DNA from: CAZDDI01 sp964504195
GTDB taxonomy: Bacteria; Chloroflexota; Anaerolineae; B4-G1; SLSP01
Direction of reading: 5' to 3'
DNA length: 28,510 nucleotides
Assembly: GCA_964504195.1 (NCBI GenBank)
Contig: CAZDDI010000056.1
Span: 1-28,510, forward strand
This document shows positions 7,584 through 16,072 of the stretch, one piece after another (position 1 is the stretch's first letter; the number at the start of each line of letters is the position of its first letter). The position numbers and the translations under genes are program-made. The notes under the pieces were generated by a model. It was given only the letters and a program-made list of their open reading frames with translations, was not told the DNA's origin and did no database searches.

Positions 7584-8975
7584 ATGCCAATACAAGACTT
7601 GTTTGGTCAGCCTTTGAAGGCTGTGAATGTTGGACTTGAGAGTTTCGCAGAGAGTCTCGAGGATCAAGGCACGGCGGTGGCGCATGTGGATTGGCGTCCG
7701 CCGCTAGAGGGCTATGTGGAGCTGACGCACACGGCGGGGGGCGCGGAGATTGACGCGATCAACGCCGAGGCGGTTGAGCGCATCCGCAAGGGCCGCCCGC
7801 TGCTGGTGGGGATGGGCATCGCCCGCGATGTGATCCCCGGTATGGGCGAGCGCATGATCCTGCACGCCGGGCCGCCTATCGGCTGGGAGCGGATGTGCGG
7901 CCCGATGCGCGGCGCGGTGATGGGCGCGGCGGTCTACGAGGGTTGGGCTGCGACCTACGACGAGGCGGCGAAGATGGCGGCGGCGGGCGAATTCACCTTC
8001 GATCCGTGCCACCATCATCACGCCGTTGGGCCGATGGCGGGGATTATCTCGCCCTCGATGCCGGTGTTGATGGTGCGCAACGACACCTACGGCAACGTGA
8101 CCTATGCCACGCAGAACGAGGGGCTGGGGAAGGTGCTGCGCTACGGCGCGTATGGCGACGCGGTGTTGGCCCACCTCAAGTGGATGGAGCAGGAGCTCTA
8201 CCCGGCGCTGGTGCGCGCGTTGGAAATCACCGGGCCGATTGACCTGCGGAGCATCCTGGCGCAGGCGTTGCACATGGGCGATGAGGGCCACAACCGCAAC
8301 CGCGCGGCCACGTCGCTGCTCATCCGCCAACTGATGACGGCCATCATCCAGACTTCGAGTAGCGAAACGGCTATCAGGGTGTTAAAGTTCATTGACAGCA
8401 ACGACCACTTCTTCCTGAACCTCTCCATGCCAGCGATCAAATCCATGCTGGAAGTGGTCGAGGGTACGGAAGGCTGCACACTGGTCACGGTGATGGCGCG
8501 CAACGGGACGGATTTCGGCATCCGCGTGGCCGCCATGCCCGATGCGTGGTTTGTCGCGCCCGCGCCCATCGTTGAGGGGCTGTGGCTGCCCGGTTTCAGC
8601 GAGAAGGACGCAAACCCCGACATTGGCGATTCCAGCATCACCGAGACGGGCGGCGTGGGCGGCTTTGCGATGGCGGCGGCGCCGGCCATTGTCAAGTTTG
8701 TGGGCGGCACGGCATCGCTCGCGCTGAGCGTGACGCAAGAGATGTACCAGATCACGGCGGGCGAGCACGAGTTCTTCAGCGCGCCGGTGCTCAACTTCCG
8801 CGGCCTACCGGTGGGCATTGACGTGCGCAAGGTGATGGCGACGGGCATCCTGCCCTTCATCAACACCGGCATCGCGCACAAAGAGCCGGGTATCGGCATG
8901 GTGGGCGCAGGGCTGACGCGCGCGCCCAAGAAGTGCTTCGAGGATGCGTTCAAGGCATTGAAGGGTAATAAGTGA
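7584..8975 (+). CDS. DUF1116 protein, AllG (YlbE)-like carbamoyltransferase subunit
   Basis: 463 residues, the usual length of DUF1116. Characteristic blocks are HHHHAVGPMAGIISPSMPVLMVRN (about 147-170), GDEGHNRNRAATSLLIRQL (about 232-250) and NDHFFLNLSMPAIKSMLE. The family partners with FdrA and DUF2877 in oxamate carbamoyltransferase, and the three genes are together here. Start ATG 7584 is supported by AGGAG 6 bases upstream; the 45 upstream codons that remain open are repeat sequence and not coding. A carbamate kinase usually accompanies the set to turn carbamoyl phosphate into ATP, but none is in this window. Confidence 0.92.
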   Translation: MPIQDLFGQPLKAVNVGLESFAESLEDQGTAVAHVDWRPPLEGYVELTHTAGGAEIDAINAEAVERIRKGRPLLVGMGIARDVIPGMGERMILHAGPPIGWERMCGPMRGAVMGAAVYEGWAATYDEAAKMAAAGEFTFDPCHHHHAVGPMAGIISPSMPVLMVRNDTYGNVTYATQNEGLGKVLRYGAYGDAVLAHLKWMEQELYPALVRALEITGPIDLRSILAQALHMGDEGHNRNRAATSLLIRQLMTAIIQTSSSETAIRVLKFIDSNDHFFLNLSMPAIKSMLEVVEGTEGCTLVTVMARNGTDFGIRVAAMPDAWFVAPAPIVEGLWLPGFSEKDANPDIGDSSITETGGVGGFAMAAAPAIVKFVGGTASLALSVTQEMYQITAGEHEFFSAPVLNFRGLPVGIDVRKVMATGILPFINTGIAHKEPGIGMVGAGLTRAPKKCFEDAFKALKGNK

Positions 8976-8976
8976 C

Positions 8977-9020
8977 GGATGAGGGGGCTTTTCCTCATTC
9001 CCCATCACCCATTACCATTG
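8977..9020 (+). repeat. Heptamer array CCCATTA with short inverted arm
   Basis: GGATGAG (8977-8983) is followed by CTCATTC (8994-9000), CCCATCA (9001-9007), CCCATTA (9008-9014) and a partial word. The first word pairs with CCTCATTC to form a small hairpin. It begins one base after the DUF1116 stop codon and ends near the G-rich ribosome-binding site of the next gene. Confidence 0.7.
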
Positions 9021-9041
9021 TTTTTGAGGGAGGAGGGTGAC

Positions 9042-9464
9042 ATGGGCGTTGACGATTTAAGCCAAGATTTTTCGCTCAAGCAGGCGGTGCAAAGACTCGG
9101 TAAGTTCGCCTGGACGCTGGCGTTGTTTGCCATCGTGCCGCTTATCATGTTGTACGTTTTTGGCTTTTCGGCCAAGAACACCGAGGAGTATGCCTGTGCG
9201 TTACGCACGGCAGAACAGAATGCGGAGGTCAGCGCGATCATCGGGGACCCCCTCATGCCGGGCCTGTTCGCGTGGACATCGTACTTTGAGAGCGGCGGGG
9301 GGCTGCGCCAGGGGCGCTTTTCCACCAGCGTCTCCGGCCCGCGCGGGAAGGGAACGCTTATCGTGGAGTTTTACCGCACGCCTGTCGGTGCAACATTGGG
9401 ATTATGGCTCAAAACGGGGGGCGAGGAAATCACGATTTACTACGGTGACTATCCGTGCCGGTAA
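9042..9464 (+). CDS. Coa1/Tim21-like membrane-anchored small protein
   Basis: 140 residues with one transmembrane helix (about 22-43, WTLALFAIVPLIMLYVFGF) after a short N-terminal segment, then a soluble extracytoplasmic domain. The domain pattern (EVSAIIGDPLMPG, then GRFSTSVSGPRGKGTLIVEF and a final basic-aromatic strand) matches the fold of cytochrome oxidase assembly factor Coa1/Tim21-like proteins, which occur widely in bacteria without a known role. Two Cys (52 and 139) bracket the domain and could form a disulfide. Start ATG 9042 follows GGAGGGTG; the earlier in-frame start at 8979 is repeat sequence. It sits 19 bases before a secreted-protein gene and has no evident link to purine metabolism. 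Confidence 0.7.
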   Translation: MGVDDLSQDFSLKQAVQRLGKFAWTLALFAIVPLIMLYVFGFSAKNTEEYACALRTAEQNAEVSAIIGDPLMPGLFAWTSYFESGGGLRQGRFSTSVSGPRGKGTLIVEFYRTPVGATLGLWLKTGGEEITIYYGDYPCR

Positions 9465-9483
9465 TCAAAAGGAGGGTTTTGCC

Positions 9484-11115
9484 ATGAAGCGCTTAGCGTG
9501 CCTTGTGTGTGTGCTACTGACCCTGCTTGCCTTTGTAGGAACCGGCTTTGCCGCGCCCGGCCTCTCACCCGCGCCGCCCGCCGAACCGGTCAAACTTATC
9601 TTTATCCACCACTCCACCGGCGGAAACTGGCTGGCCGATCCCAACAACGATCAGCCCTACGGCGGATTGGGGCGCGCGCTGATGGAGAACAATTACTATG
9701 TCAGCGCGACGAATTACGGCTGGGGGCCGGAGGGCATCGGCGACCGCACCGACATCCCCAACTGGCCGGAGTGGTTTCTGGGGCCGAACCGCGACCGAAT
9801 TATGCAAGCGGTCTACACCGAAAACGGGCAGAACGTGGGCGATTTCGGTAATTGGTCGCGCATGGGAAACGATCCCGGCGGCGAGAATACGATTATCATG
9901 TTCAAATCCTGTTTTCCCAATTCCAACCTGGAGGGCAATCCCAACGATCCGCCGCTTGACCAGTACAATGATTGGGAGTATTCTGTAGCCAATGCGAAAG
10001 CAATCTACAATGCTCTGCTGGAGTATTTCAGATCGCGCCAGGATAAGCTCTTCATCGTCATCACCGCGCCGCCCTTGATGCGCGGCGAGACGCCGACGGC
10101 GCAGGCGGCCAATGCCCGTGCCTTCAACACCTGGCTGCTCAATGACTGGTTGCGCGATTACCCTTACACCAATGTCGCAGTGTTCGATTACTACAACGTG
10201 CTAACCGATGCGAACAATCATCACTGGTGGAATGGCAGCACCATCGAGCACAGCCAGACCGCCAACAGCAACGTCTCCGCCTATCCCAGCGGCGACAGTC
10301 ACCCCTCGACTGCCGGGCATAGCAAGGCGACAGCCGAGTTTGTGCCGTTGCTCAATGTGGCCTACAATCGTTGGCAGGTCGCCGGGCCAGTCGCGCCGCC
10401 GACAAGCGTGCCGACCACTGCGCCTCCCGGCGAGACGTTGCCCCCACCCACTACCATCGGCGAGATAGAGCGCTTCGAGGGCGAGTTTGCGTGGTATGCG
10501 GATGCCGGTGAGCAAGCGGTGGTGAATTGCCAGCCCGCTCCGGGCATGTCGCACAATGGCACAACCGCGATACAACTGGTGTACACCATCCCCGCTGAAG
10601 ATTGGGGTGGCTGTTGGCGTTACTATGATGAAACCCAAGATTGGGGTGGCAGCGCGGGGCTTACGTTCCAGATCCGCGCCGCTGCGCCCAATACCGGCAT
10701 CACGCTAATGCTCTTCTCTGGGGAATTGGACGCGCCCACACCCTTCGAGACCAGTTTCACCGTTGGCGCGGAATGGAGCGCGGTCTCGCTCCGCTGGGAC
10801 GGCATCCCGCGCGCCGATTGGGCTGAGGCGACTGGCCTGCAAACGCTCGACCCGGCGCAGATTACCAGCCTCGGCTTTGTCCCGCTTCCCGGCAGCGGCG
10901 AGGTGTGGGTAGATGACATCGCGCTGTTCACCGGCGATGCCGCGCCGCCGCCGGTCGCCACGCCCGCGCCAGGCGAGACCGTCATCGCGCCGCTGCCCAC
11001 AGAAACGCCCGCGCCTCGCGGTGGTGGACTGCCGTGCGCTTCTGCCCCGTTGGCCTTATCGCTGGTTGCGGTGAACCTGGTTCTTAGCGGTCGTAAATCA
11101 AATAGCAAACGTTGA
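9484..11115 (+). CDS. Secreted SGNH-like protein with C-terminal carbohydrate-binding-like domain and GGGLPC tail
   Basis: 543 residues. A classical signal peptide (1-23) ends near GFAAP. The N-terminal domain (about 36-295) opens with KLIFIHHSTGGNWL and ends with GDSHPSTAGH (Asp271, His273), recalling the D-x-x-H end block of SGNH hydrolases, though a standard GDS serine block is not obvious. Long shared-looking stretches (NNYYVSATNYGWGPEGIGD, MFKSCFPNS, DKLFIVITAPPLM) suggest a conserved family of unknown function that I recall from Chloroflexota. A Pro/Thr linker (about 297-326) leads to a beta-rich domain (329-486) resembling CBM11/CIA30 carbohydrate binding. A second Pro linker precedes GGGLPC (513-518), a hydrophobic helix and RKSNSKR, a sorting-signal-like end. 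AGGAGG lies upstream of ATG 9484. It probably acts at the cell surface. Confidence 0.72.
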   Translation: MKRLACLVCVLLTLLAFVGTGFAAPGLSPAPPAEPVKLIFIHHSTGGNWLADPNNDQPYGGLGRALMENNYYVSATNYGWGPEGIGDRTDIPNWPEWFLGPNRDRIMQAVYTENGQNVGDFGNWSRMGNDPGGENTIIMFKSCFPNSNLEGNPNDPPLDQYNDWEYSVANAKAIYNALLEYFRSRQDKLFIVITAPPLMRGETPTAQAANARAFNTWLLNDWLRDYPYTNVAVFDYYNVLTDANNHHWWNGSTIEHSQTANSNVSAYPSGDSHPSTAGHSKATAEFVPLLNVAYNRWQVAGPVAPPTSVPTTAPPGETLPPPTTIGEIERFEGEFAWYADAGEQAVVNCQPAPGMSHNGTTAIQLVYTIPAEDWGGCWRYYDETQDWGGSAGLTFQIRAAAPNTGITLMLFSGELDAPTPFETSFTVGAEWSAVSLRWDGIPRADWAEATGLQTLDPAQITSLGFVPLPGSGEVWVDDIALFTGDAAPPPVATPAPGETVIAPLPTETPAPRGGGLPCASAPLALSLVAVNLVLSGRKSNSKR

Positions 11116-11120
11116 ACAAT

Positions 11121-11152
11121 GATTTGCCGATTTTTAGATTTCTCACATTTTC
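11121..11152 (+). repeat. GATTTGC-type word array before cyclase gene
   Basis: GATTTGC (11121-11127), CGATTTTT, AGATTTCT and CACATTTTC form an imperfect 7-8 base iteration that ends a few bases before the AGGAGGT ribosome-binding site at 11157-11163. The word family is the same as at 180-209, 14438-14465, 22512-22532 and 25243-25263. Confidence 0.6.
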
Positions 11153-11168
11153 TACAGGAGGTTTTCAC

Positions 11169-12047
11169 ATGAAGTTACTGGATTTGACGATTCCCCTCGG
11201 AATTGCCACCCCCGCGTGGCCGACGTATGAGCCGCTGCAAGTGAAGTATTTCAAGCGGCTGGCGCCCAATGGCGCAAATGGGCAACTGTTGACCCACTCG
11301 AACCACTTAGGCACGCACCTTGACGGTGAGATTCACTTCTACACCGCCGGGAAGGACATCGCCGATTTGCAGCTGGATTTCCTTGTTCACGATGCGGCCG
11401 TCGTGGATCTTTCCGATGTGGTCGCCGATTACGATATCTACACCTCGGAGATGATCGAAGACAAGGTGGAGGTGAAGCAGGGCGACATTCTCATCATCCA
11501 CACTGGCTTCCATCATTTCGGGTGGGATCAGCCCTACGCCGATGAGATCCGCTACATGGTGCAGCATCCTGGCCCGGATCGCGAGTTCGCCGAGTGGGCC
11601 AAAAAGAAGGAGCTGCGCTGGATCGGCGTGGACTGCGGCAGCGCCGACCATCCGATGAACACAATTGTTCGTCAGTGGATGCCCCGGCAGGCGAAGCAGG
11701 CGGAGGCGCATTTCCAGAAGAAATACGGCGGCGGGCTGGCCGACATCTTCGACGACACGAAGTACCAGCTCATGCACATCGAGATGTTCCCCGATGGCAT
11801 CATCCACGCGGAGTGCCTCGGCGGCGACCTCGACCTCATCGTGAACCGCCGCGTGCAGATTGGCTTCTTCCCCTGGCGCTTCGTGGACGGCGAATCGAGC
11901 ATCGGGCGCTGCGTAGCTTTTGTGGATGACGATGAGTACGCCGACCTGATGGCGAAGAAAGCTGAGATGCCCAAGACCAAGTTCGGCGACGCCTACAACC
12001 CGCAGCATGTGGAAAATCTGAATCAACAGATCAAGGCGCGGGTGTAG
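11169..12047 (+). CDS. Metal-dependent cyclase-family hydrolase (kynurenine formamidase-like)
   Basis: 292 residues. The signature HLGTHLDGEIHF (His46, His50, Asp52, His56) is the metal site of the cyclase superfamily, which includes bacterial kynurenine formamidase and isatin hydrolase. The family normally hydrolyses amide or lactam bonds using Zn or Mn. Start ATG 11169 has AGGAGGT 5 bases upstream; the open codons before it are spacer. Its position between carbamoyltransferase genes and a CoA-transferase suggests it acts on a ureido, formamido or cyclic amide intermediate; that is inference. It is longer than typical KynB (about 210 residues), with an insert around RQWMPRQAKQAEAHFQKKYGG, so kynurenine itself is unlikely. 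Confidence 0.85.
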   Translation: MKLLDLTIPLGIATPAWPTYEPLQVKYFKRLAPNGANGQLLTHSNHLGTHLDGEIHFYTAGKDIADLQLDFLVHDAAVVDLSDVVADYDIYTSEMIEDKVEVKQGDILIIHTGFHHFGWDQPYADEIRYMVQHPGPDREFAEWAKKKELRWIGVDCGSADHPMNTIVRQWMPRQAKQAEAHFQKKYGGGLADIFDDTKYQLMHIEMFPDGIIHAECLGGDLDLIVNRRVQIGFFPWRFVDGESSIGRCVAFVDDDEYADLMAKKAEMPKTKFGDAYNPQHVENLNQQIKARV

Positions 12048-12052
12048 TCAGA

Positions 12053-12138
12053 TAGTTGGGGAGTCGGGGAGTCAAAAAGTTGATAGGAAGCGGTCAGGTG
12101 GTGTTATTCAATGGCCCCGACTCCCCGACTAACAACTA
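12053..12138. repeat. Inverted repeat of AGTTGGG/GAGTCGG words
   Basis: TAGTTGG (12053-12059), GGAGTCG and GGGAGTC (to 12073) face CCCCGACTCCCCGACT and CAACTA (12115-12138). The 12-bp core AGTCGGGGAGTC (12062-12073) pairs perfectly with GACTCCCCGACT (12119-12130), and TAGTTG pairs with CAACTA outside it. The loop is 45 bases. It starts 5 bases after the cyclase stop codon and fills the gap before the CoA-transferase. Confidence 0.82.
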
Positions 12139-12169
12139 CACAACTAATGCGACGATGGGAGAAATATCT

Positions 12170-13354
12170 ATGATGGCTTTGGAGGGACTACGGGTCCTGG
12201 ATTTGACCAGGGTGTTAGCCGGGCCTTATGCGACGATGATTCTGGCCGACTTGGGGGCGGATGTCGTCAAAATCGAGTTACCCGGTGTGGGCGATGATGC
12301 GCGCAGCTTCGGCCCTTACCTGCACGGGGAGAGCGCGTATTTCATGAGCCTCAATCGTAACAAGCGTAGCATGACGTTGAATCTCAAGTCGCCGCGTGGG
12401 AAGCAGGTGTTTTGTGAACTGGTACCGCAGTTTGATGTGTTGGTCGAAAATTTTCGCCCTGGCACGTTGGAGAAGCTGGGGCTGGGTTACGAGACCTTGC
12501 GCGACCTCAATCCGCGCTTGATCTATGCGGCCTCGTCAGGCTTTGGGCGCACCGGGCCGTACAGCCGCCGCCCGGCTTACGATGCGGTGGTGCAGGCGAT
12601 GGGCGGTTTGATGAGCATCACCGGGCAGGCCGGTGGAGCGCCCACGCGCGTGGGCACTTCGATTGGCGATATCACGGCGGGACTCTTCACAGCCGTCGGT
12701 ATTCTGAGTGCGTTGCAAGCGCGCGCACACACCGGGCAGGGCCAGGTGGTAGATGTGGCGATGCTCGATTGCCAGGTCGCCATTCTGGAGAATGCGCTGG
12801 CGCGGTACAACGTGACCGGTGAGATACCGCGGCCCCAGGGCAATCGCCACCCTTCCATCGTGCCGTTCGAGCCGTTCGAGACGCAGGACGGACAGTTGAT
12901 GGTGGCTGCGGGCAATGATGCGCTCTGGAAGCGGCTTTGTGATGCGTTGGAACGTCCAGAACTGGCAGCGGATCCCCACTTCGAGACAAATCCGCTGCGC
13001 AACACGCACTATGCCGAGCTGCGCCCCATCCTGGCGGAGATCTTCCAGCAGCGGACTACTGCTGATTGGCAGACTTTGCTGGAAACCGCAGGGATTCCGG
13101 TCAGCCCCATCAACAACATCGCGCAAGTTTCCGAGCATCCGCAAGTGCTGGCGCGAGAAATGCTCGTCAAGCTTGCCCATCCGGTCGCGGGCGAGATGAC
13201 GGTCCCCGGCATCCCGATCAAGCTGAGCGAGACGCCTGGCACGTTGCGCACTGCGGCGCCGGTGTTGGGTGAGCATACCGAAGCGTTGCTTGCCGAGTTC
13301 CTCCACTACACGCCGGAGCAGATAACCGAATTGCGCAGCGAAGGGGCGCTTTGA
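12170..13354 (+). CDS. Class III (CaiB/BaiF family) CoA-transferase
   Basis: 394 residues, normal for the family. The N-terminal signature LEGLRVLDLTRVLAGPYATMILADLGADVVKIE (4-36) and LVENFRPGTLEKLGLGYETL are diagnostic. Asp167 in VGTSIGDITAGLF aligns with the catalytic Asp169 of formyl-CoA transferase. Enzymes of this family move CoA between carboxylic acids such as formate/oxalate, carnitine or succinate/malate analogues. ATG 12170 (or the adjacent 12173) is chosen because GGGAGA lies about 7 bases upstream; upstream open codons lie in the inverted repeat. It overlaps the nitrilase gene by one base (TGATG), implying translational coupling, so the two enzymes probably act in consecutive steps. 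Substrate unknown. Confidence 0.93.
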   Translation: MMALEGLRVLDLTRVLAGPYATMILADLGADVVKIELPGVGDDARSFGPYLHGESAYFMSLNRNKRSMTLNLKSPRGKQVFCELVPQFDVLVENFRPGTLEKLGLGYETLRDLNPRLIYAASSGFGRTGPYSRRPAYDAVVQAMGGLMSITGQAGGAPTRVGTSIGDITAGLFTAVGILSALQARAHTGQGQVVDVAMLDCQVAILENALARYNVTGEIPRPQGNRHPSIVPFEPFETQDGQLMVAAGNDALWKRLCDALERPELAADPHFETNPLRNTHYAELRPILAEIFQQRTTADWQTLLETAGIPVSPINNIAQVSEHPQVLAREMLVKLAHPVAGEMTVPGIPIKLSETPGTLRTAAPVLGEHTEALLAEFLHYTPEQITELRSEGAL

Positions 13355-14241
13355 TGCAACGCTTCACGGTGGCCTGCGCGCAGTTTGCGGTGACGCCGCT
13401 GGCGGTGCGCGAGAATATCCAAAAGACGCTAGCGTGGACGGAACGGGCGGCGCGGGAGACAGGTGCGCGTTTGGTGGTATTGCCCGAATCGGTGACGACG
13501 GGCTTCACGCCGGGTTGTCCAGTGGAAGAGCTGTGGGCGCGCGTGGATACCCTTCCCGGCTCGCAGACGGAGCCGGTCGCGGCAGCGGCGCGCGCGCTTG
13601 ATCTCTATCTGGTCTTCCCTACCTACGAGCGCGGACCGGAGCCGGGCATCGTCTACAACAGCGCCGCGCTCTTCGGGCCAGAGGGGTTGCTGGGTGTCTA
13701 TCGCAAGACGCATCTCTTCCCCACCGAGCGCCGCGCCGCTGGCGGTTGGTCTACGCCGGGCAGCGCGCCGGTGGTGGTCGAAACGCCCTTGGCGACCATC
13801 GGCTTGACCATCTGCTACGACGGCGATTTCCCGGAGCTCTATCGCTGCGAGGCCGTGCACGGCGCGGAAATCATCGTGCGCCCATCGGCGCTGCTGCGCA
13901 GTTTCGAGATCTGGGAGATGACGAACAAGGCGCGCGCCTACGATAATCACGTCTACATCGCCGCGTGCAATGCCATCGGGCCGGATGCCGGGGGCCACTA
14001 CTACTTCGGCCACAGCATGATTGTCAGCCCCATCGCACAGACGCTGGCGTTGGGGCGCGGGACGGAGGACATCATCGCGGCGGAGCTCGACCCAGAGCCG
14101 CTCAAGCGGATTAGCTACGGCTCCACTAGCCCGATGATTTTCGATCACCTGGAAGATCGCAACCTGGCAGCGTATACCGATGTGTTGACCCCGGCGCAGA
14201 GTCGCTTCGAGCCGGCACGGCGTGTGCTACAGGAAGCATGA
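13354..14241 (+). CDS. Nitrilase-superfamily carbon-nitrogen hydrolase
   Basis: 295 residues with the complete catalytic triad: Glu45 (VVLPESV), Lys118 (YRKTHLF) and Cys154 (LTICYDGDFPE). The length and the Cys block ICYDGDFPE place it among amidases, N-carbamoyl-amino-acid amidohydrolases and omega-amidases rather than true nitrilases. In this neighbourhood an N-carbamoyl or amide substrate is plausible, which would fit next to carbamoyltransferase and CoA-transferase genes; I cannot choose from sequence. The ATG at 13354 overlaps the stop of the CoA-transferase (TGATG). It is soluble, with no signal peptide. It ends a tightly spaced block; a 319-base gap follows. Confidence 0.92.
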   Translation: MQRFTVACAQFAVTPLAVRENIQKTLAWTERAARETGARLVVLPESVTTGFTPGCPVEELWARVDTLPGSQTEPVAAAARALDLYLVFPTYERGPEPGIVYNSAALFGPEGLLGVYRKTHLFPTERRAAGGWSTPGSAPVVVETPLATIGLTICYDGDFPELYRCEAVHGAEIIVRPSALLRSFEIWEMTNKARAYDNHVYIAACNAIGPDAGGHYYFGHSMIVSPIAQTLALGRGTEDIIAAELDPEPLKRISYGSTSPMIFDHLEDRNLAAYTDVLTPAQSRFEPARRVLQEA

Positions 14242-14560
14242 AGTGCGCATGGTTCGGGCTAAAGTCTGTTGTGCTGTCTCGTTCACGTGTACAGAGTAGC
14301 CGTTCTCCGTTACAGCTATGTTTAAGGGAATTCCTCATTAACTGGTGTTCACTAGCGATTGGATGAGAATTCGCAGAGCTAGCGCTCCCCTCAGATCTCG
14401 AAGCGGAGTGTTAGCTCCGCGACCGGGTCAGTTTTGAGATTCGCTATTCGCAATTTGCCATTTTCACAAGGAGGTGACTATAGTCAATTCATAAGCCCTC
14501 TTTATACGTTTCTTTGCTTTGATCCTTTTAATCTCACATTTATCTTAAGGAGACGTTTCG
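14242..14560. other. Intergenic region with hairpin, heptamer array and a ribosome-binding site without a gene
   Basis: A hairpin-prone stretch (14374-14420) contains GCGGAG (14403-14408) pairing with CTCCGC (14415-14420), and a longer imperfect pairing to GCTAGCGCTCC upstream. A period-7 array follows: GATTCGC, TATTCGC, AATTTGC, CATTTTC (14438-14465). It runs directly into ACAAGGAGGTGACTATAG. That is a strong ribosome-binding site, but the next codons give only a six-codon GTG frame ending in TAA. A second ribosome-binding site (AAGGAG, 14547-14552) serves the permease. Confidence 0.7.
14438..14465 (+). repeat. Heptamer array GATTCGC
   Basis: Four exact 7-base words: GATTCGC, TATTCGC, AATTTGC, CATTTTC. 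The array is directly followed by an AAGGAGG ribosome-binding site. Same word family as the arrays before adenine deaminase, the sensor kinase and the response regulator. Confidence 0.85.
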
Positions 14561-16060
14561 ATGGCTAAGAAGAACAATTTTTCGGCTAAAGATAAGAAAT
14601 CCAAGGTGATAGGCTACATGCCCAATGAGGCCCCACCATTTGGGGCTATGGTGGGGCTAGCGTTTCAGCATGTGTTGACTATGTTTCCTGCTACCGTCTT
14701 GGTAGCTATACTTACCGGCTTTGATGTTAGTGTGACTCTGTTTGCGTCCGGGCTGGCAACCATTGCGGCGCTCTTGCTATCTTCTTACATTGCTAAGAGC
14801 TATATCCCTCTCTATTACGGTTCCAGTTTTTCTTACATTGCCCCAGTCGTTGCCATCACCATGACCAATATCTATAACATCGATGATCCGGTAACCCGTA
14901 TTCGGATTGCCCAAGGTGGCATAATGATGACCGGTTTGCTAAACATCTTGGTTGGTCTCTTAATTCGGTACATTGGCAAAGCTAAGTTAGATAAAATATT
15001 ACCCTCAGAAATCACCGGTTCCGTTGCTATTGTTATCGGTATTGCACTGGCTTACACGGCTTTGCAACAGGCCAGCGGCACTATTATGCTGACTGATGCA
15101 GATGGAGCGCCAATGGCGGCTACTAGTTGGTGGATTGTATCTTTGGTAACCTTGCTATCCACAATCTTCTACTCTATTTACCTGCGCGGTAAAGGTTTTA
15201 TCGGAATGCTTCCGGTGCTTCTCGGCGGTATCACTGGCTACATCGTTGCATTGTTCTTCAAACAGCCTGAAGGTGCCTATATGTTTGGCGCTCCGGTTGG
15301 GGGAATGCCATTAGTGGCTTTTCAGGGTGTACTGGATGCACAATGGTTCCGCTTGCCGTCTATTACATTCCCTATCTTCTTCAGCAAAGAGGCTGGTTTG
15401 GCTCCGCTTCTGGCCATCGCGCCGATTGCCATTGCCACCATTCCCGAAAGCACTGCCCATCTTTACCAGATCAGCTTATATGTTGACCAACTGGCCGCGG
15501 AAATGAAGAAACCAGCAGTCAAACTTAGCCGTCTTGTCGGGCTAAACTTGATCTGCGACGGCTTGGGAGATGCAATCAACGGTTTGTTTGGTGGCTGTGC
15601 CGGCACAAACTATGGTGAGAACAACTCGTTGATGGCAATCACGCGCAACTACTCTGGGCCAGTGCTCATAACCGCCGGCGCTATCGCGATTTTGTTGGGC
15701 TTTATTGGCAAGCTGGCTGCATTAGTCAATACTTTGCCCACAGCTGTGACCGGTGGTTTGGCAATTTATCTCTTCGGTGTTATCGGCGCTCAGGGTATTG
15801 CGTTGCAGATTGCGCAAAAAGTGAACCTTTTTGACCCCCGCAAATTGGCTATCATTGCCACCATCTTAGTCATTGGTATCGGCGGTTCCATTGGCTTCCC
15901 TGGTGGCATGATCCCGGTTTTTGGGATGCAATTGCCCTCGATTGCTACAGCCTCTGTGTTCGGCATTATCTTGAATGTCATCTTTTTACTTTTCCCGGCC
16001 AAAAACATTGACCGGGAGTTTGAGAAGATGCGTATCGAAGATCTGAATATTGAAGTATAG
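14561..16060 (+). CDS. NCS2 family uracil/xanthine permease
   Basis: 499-residue polytopic membrane protein, about 14 predicted helices, importing a nucleobase with protons. The QH pair of helix 1 (Gln36-His37 in GLAFQHVL) and the NCS2 signature TNYGENNSLMAITR (349-362, with Glu353) are present. The TYGEN-like form is nearer to uracil permeases than to the urate/xanthine NAT branch, so substrate is uncertain; hypoxanthine, xanthine or uracil are the candidates. AAGGAG precedes the ATG by 8 bases. Base composition is clearly lower in GC than the flanking enzyme genes, and the gene has its own terminator at its 3' end, both suggesting separate acquisition. Context (adenine deaminase, molybdenum hydroxylase) favours purine uptake. 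Confidence 0.92.
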   Translation: MAKKNNFSAKDKKSKVIGYMPNEAPPFGAMVGLAFQHVLTMFPATVLVAILTGFDVSVTLFASGLATIAALLLSSYIAKSYIPLYYGSSFSYIAPVVAITMTNIYNIDDPVTRIRIAQGGIMMTGLLNILVGLLIRYIGKAKLDKILPSEITGSVAIVIGIALAYTALQQASGTIMLTDADGAPMAATSWWIVSLVTLLSTIFYSIYLRGKGFIGMLPVLLGGITGYIVALFFKQPEGAYMFGAPVGGMPLVAFQGVLDAQWFRLPSITFPIFFSKEAGLAPLLAIAPIAIATIPESTAHLYQISLYVDQLAAEMKKPAVKLSRLVGLNLICDGLGDAINGLFGGCAGTNYGENNSLMAITRNYSGPVLITAGAIAILLGFIGKLAALVNTLPTAVTGGLAIYLFGVIGAQGIALQIAQKVNLFDPRKLAIIATILVIGIGGSIGFPGGMIPVFGMQLPSIATASVFGIILNVIFLLFPAKNIDREFEKMRIEDLNIEV

Positions 16061-16072
16061 ATTCTCGTTGTG

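Noticed and set aside
2103..14241. RT plus nitrilase as a DRT1-type defence system
   Set aside because: DRT1 carries the nitrilase in the same protein. Here the nitrilase gene is 9 kb away and translationally coupled to a CoA-transferase.
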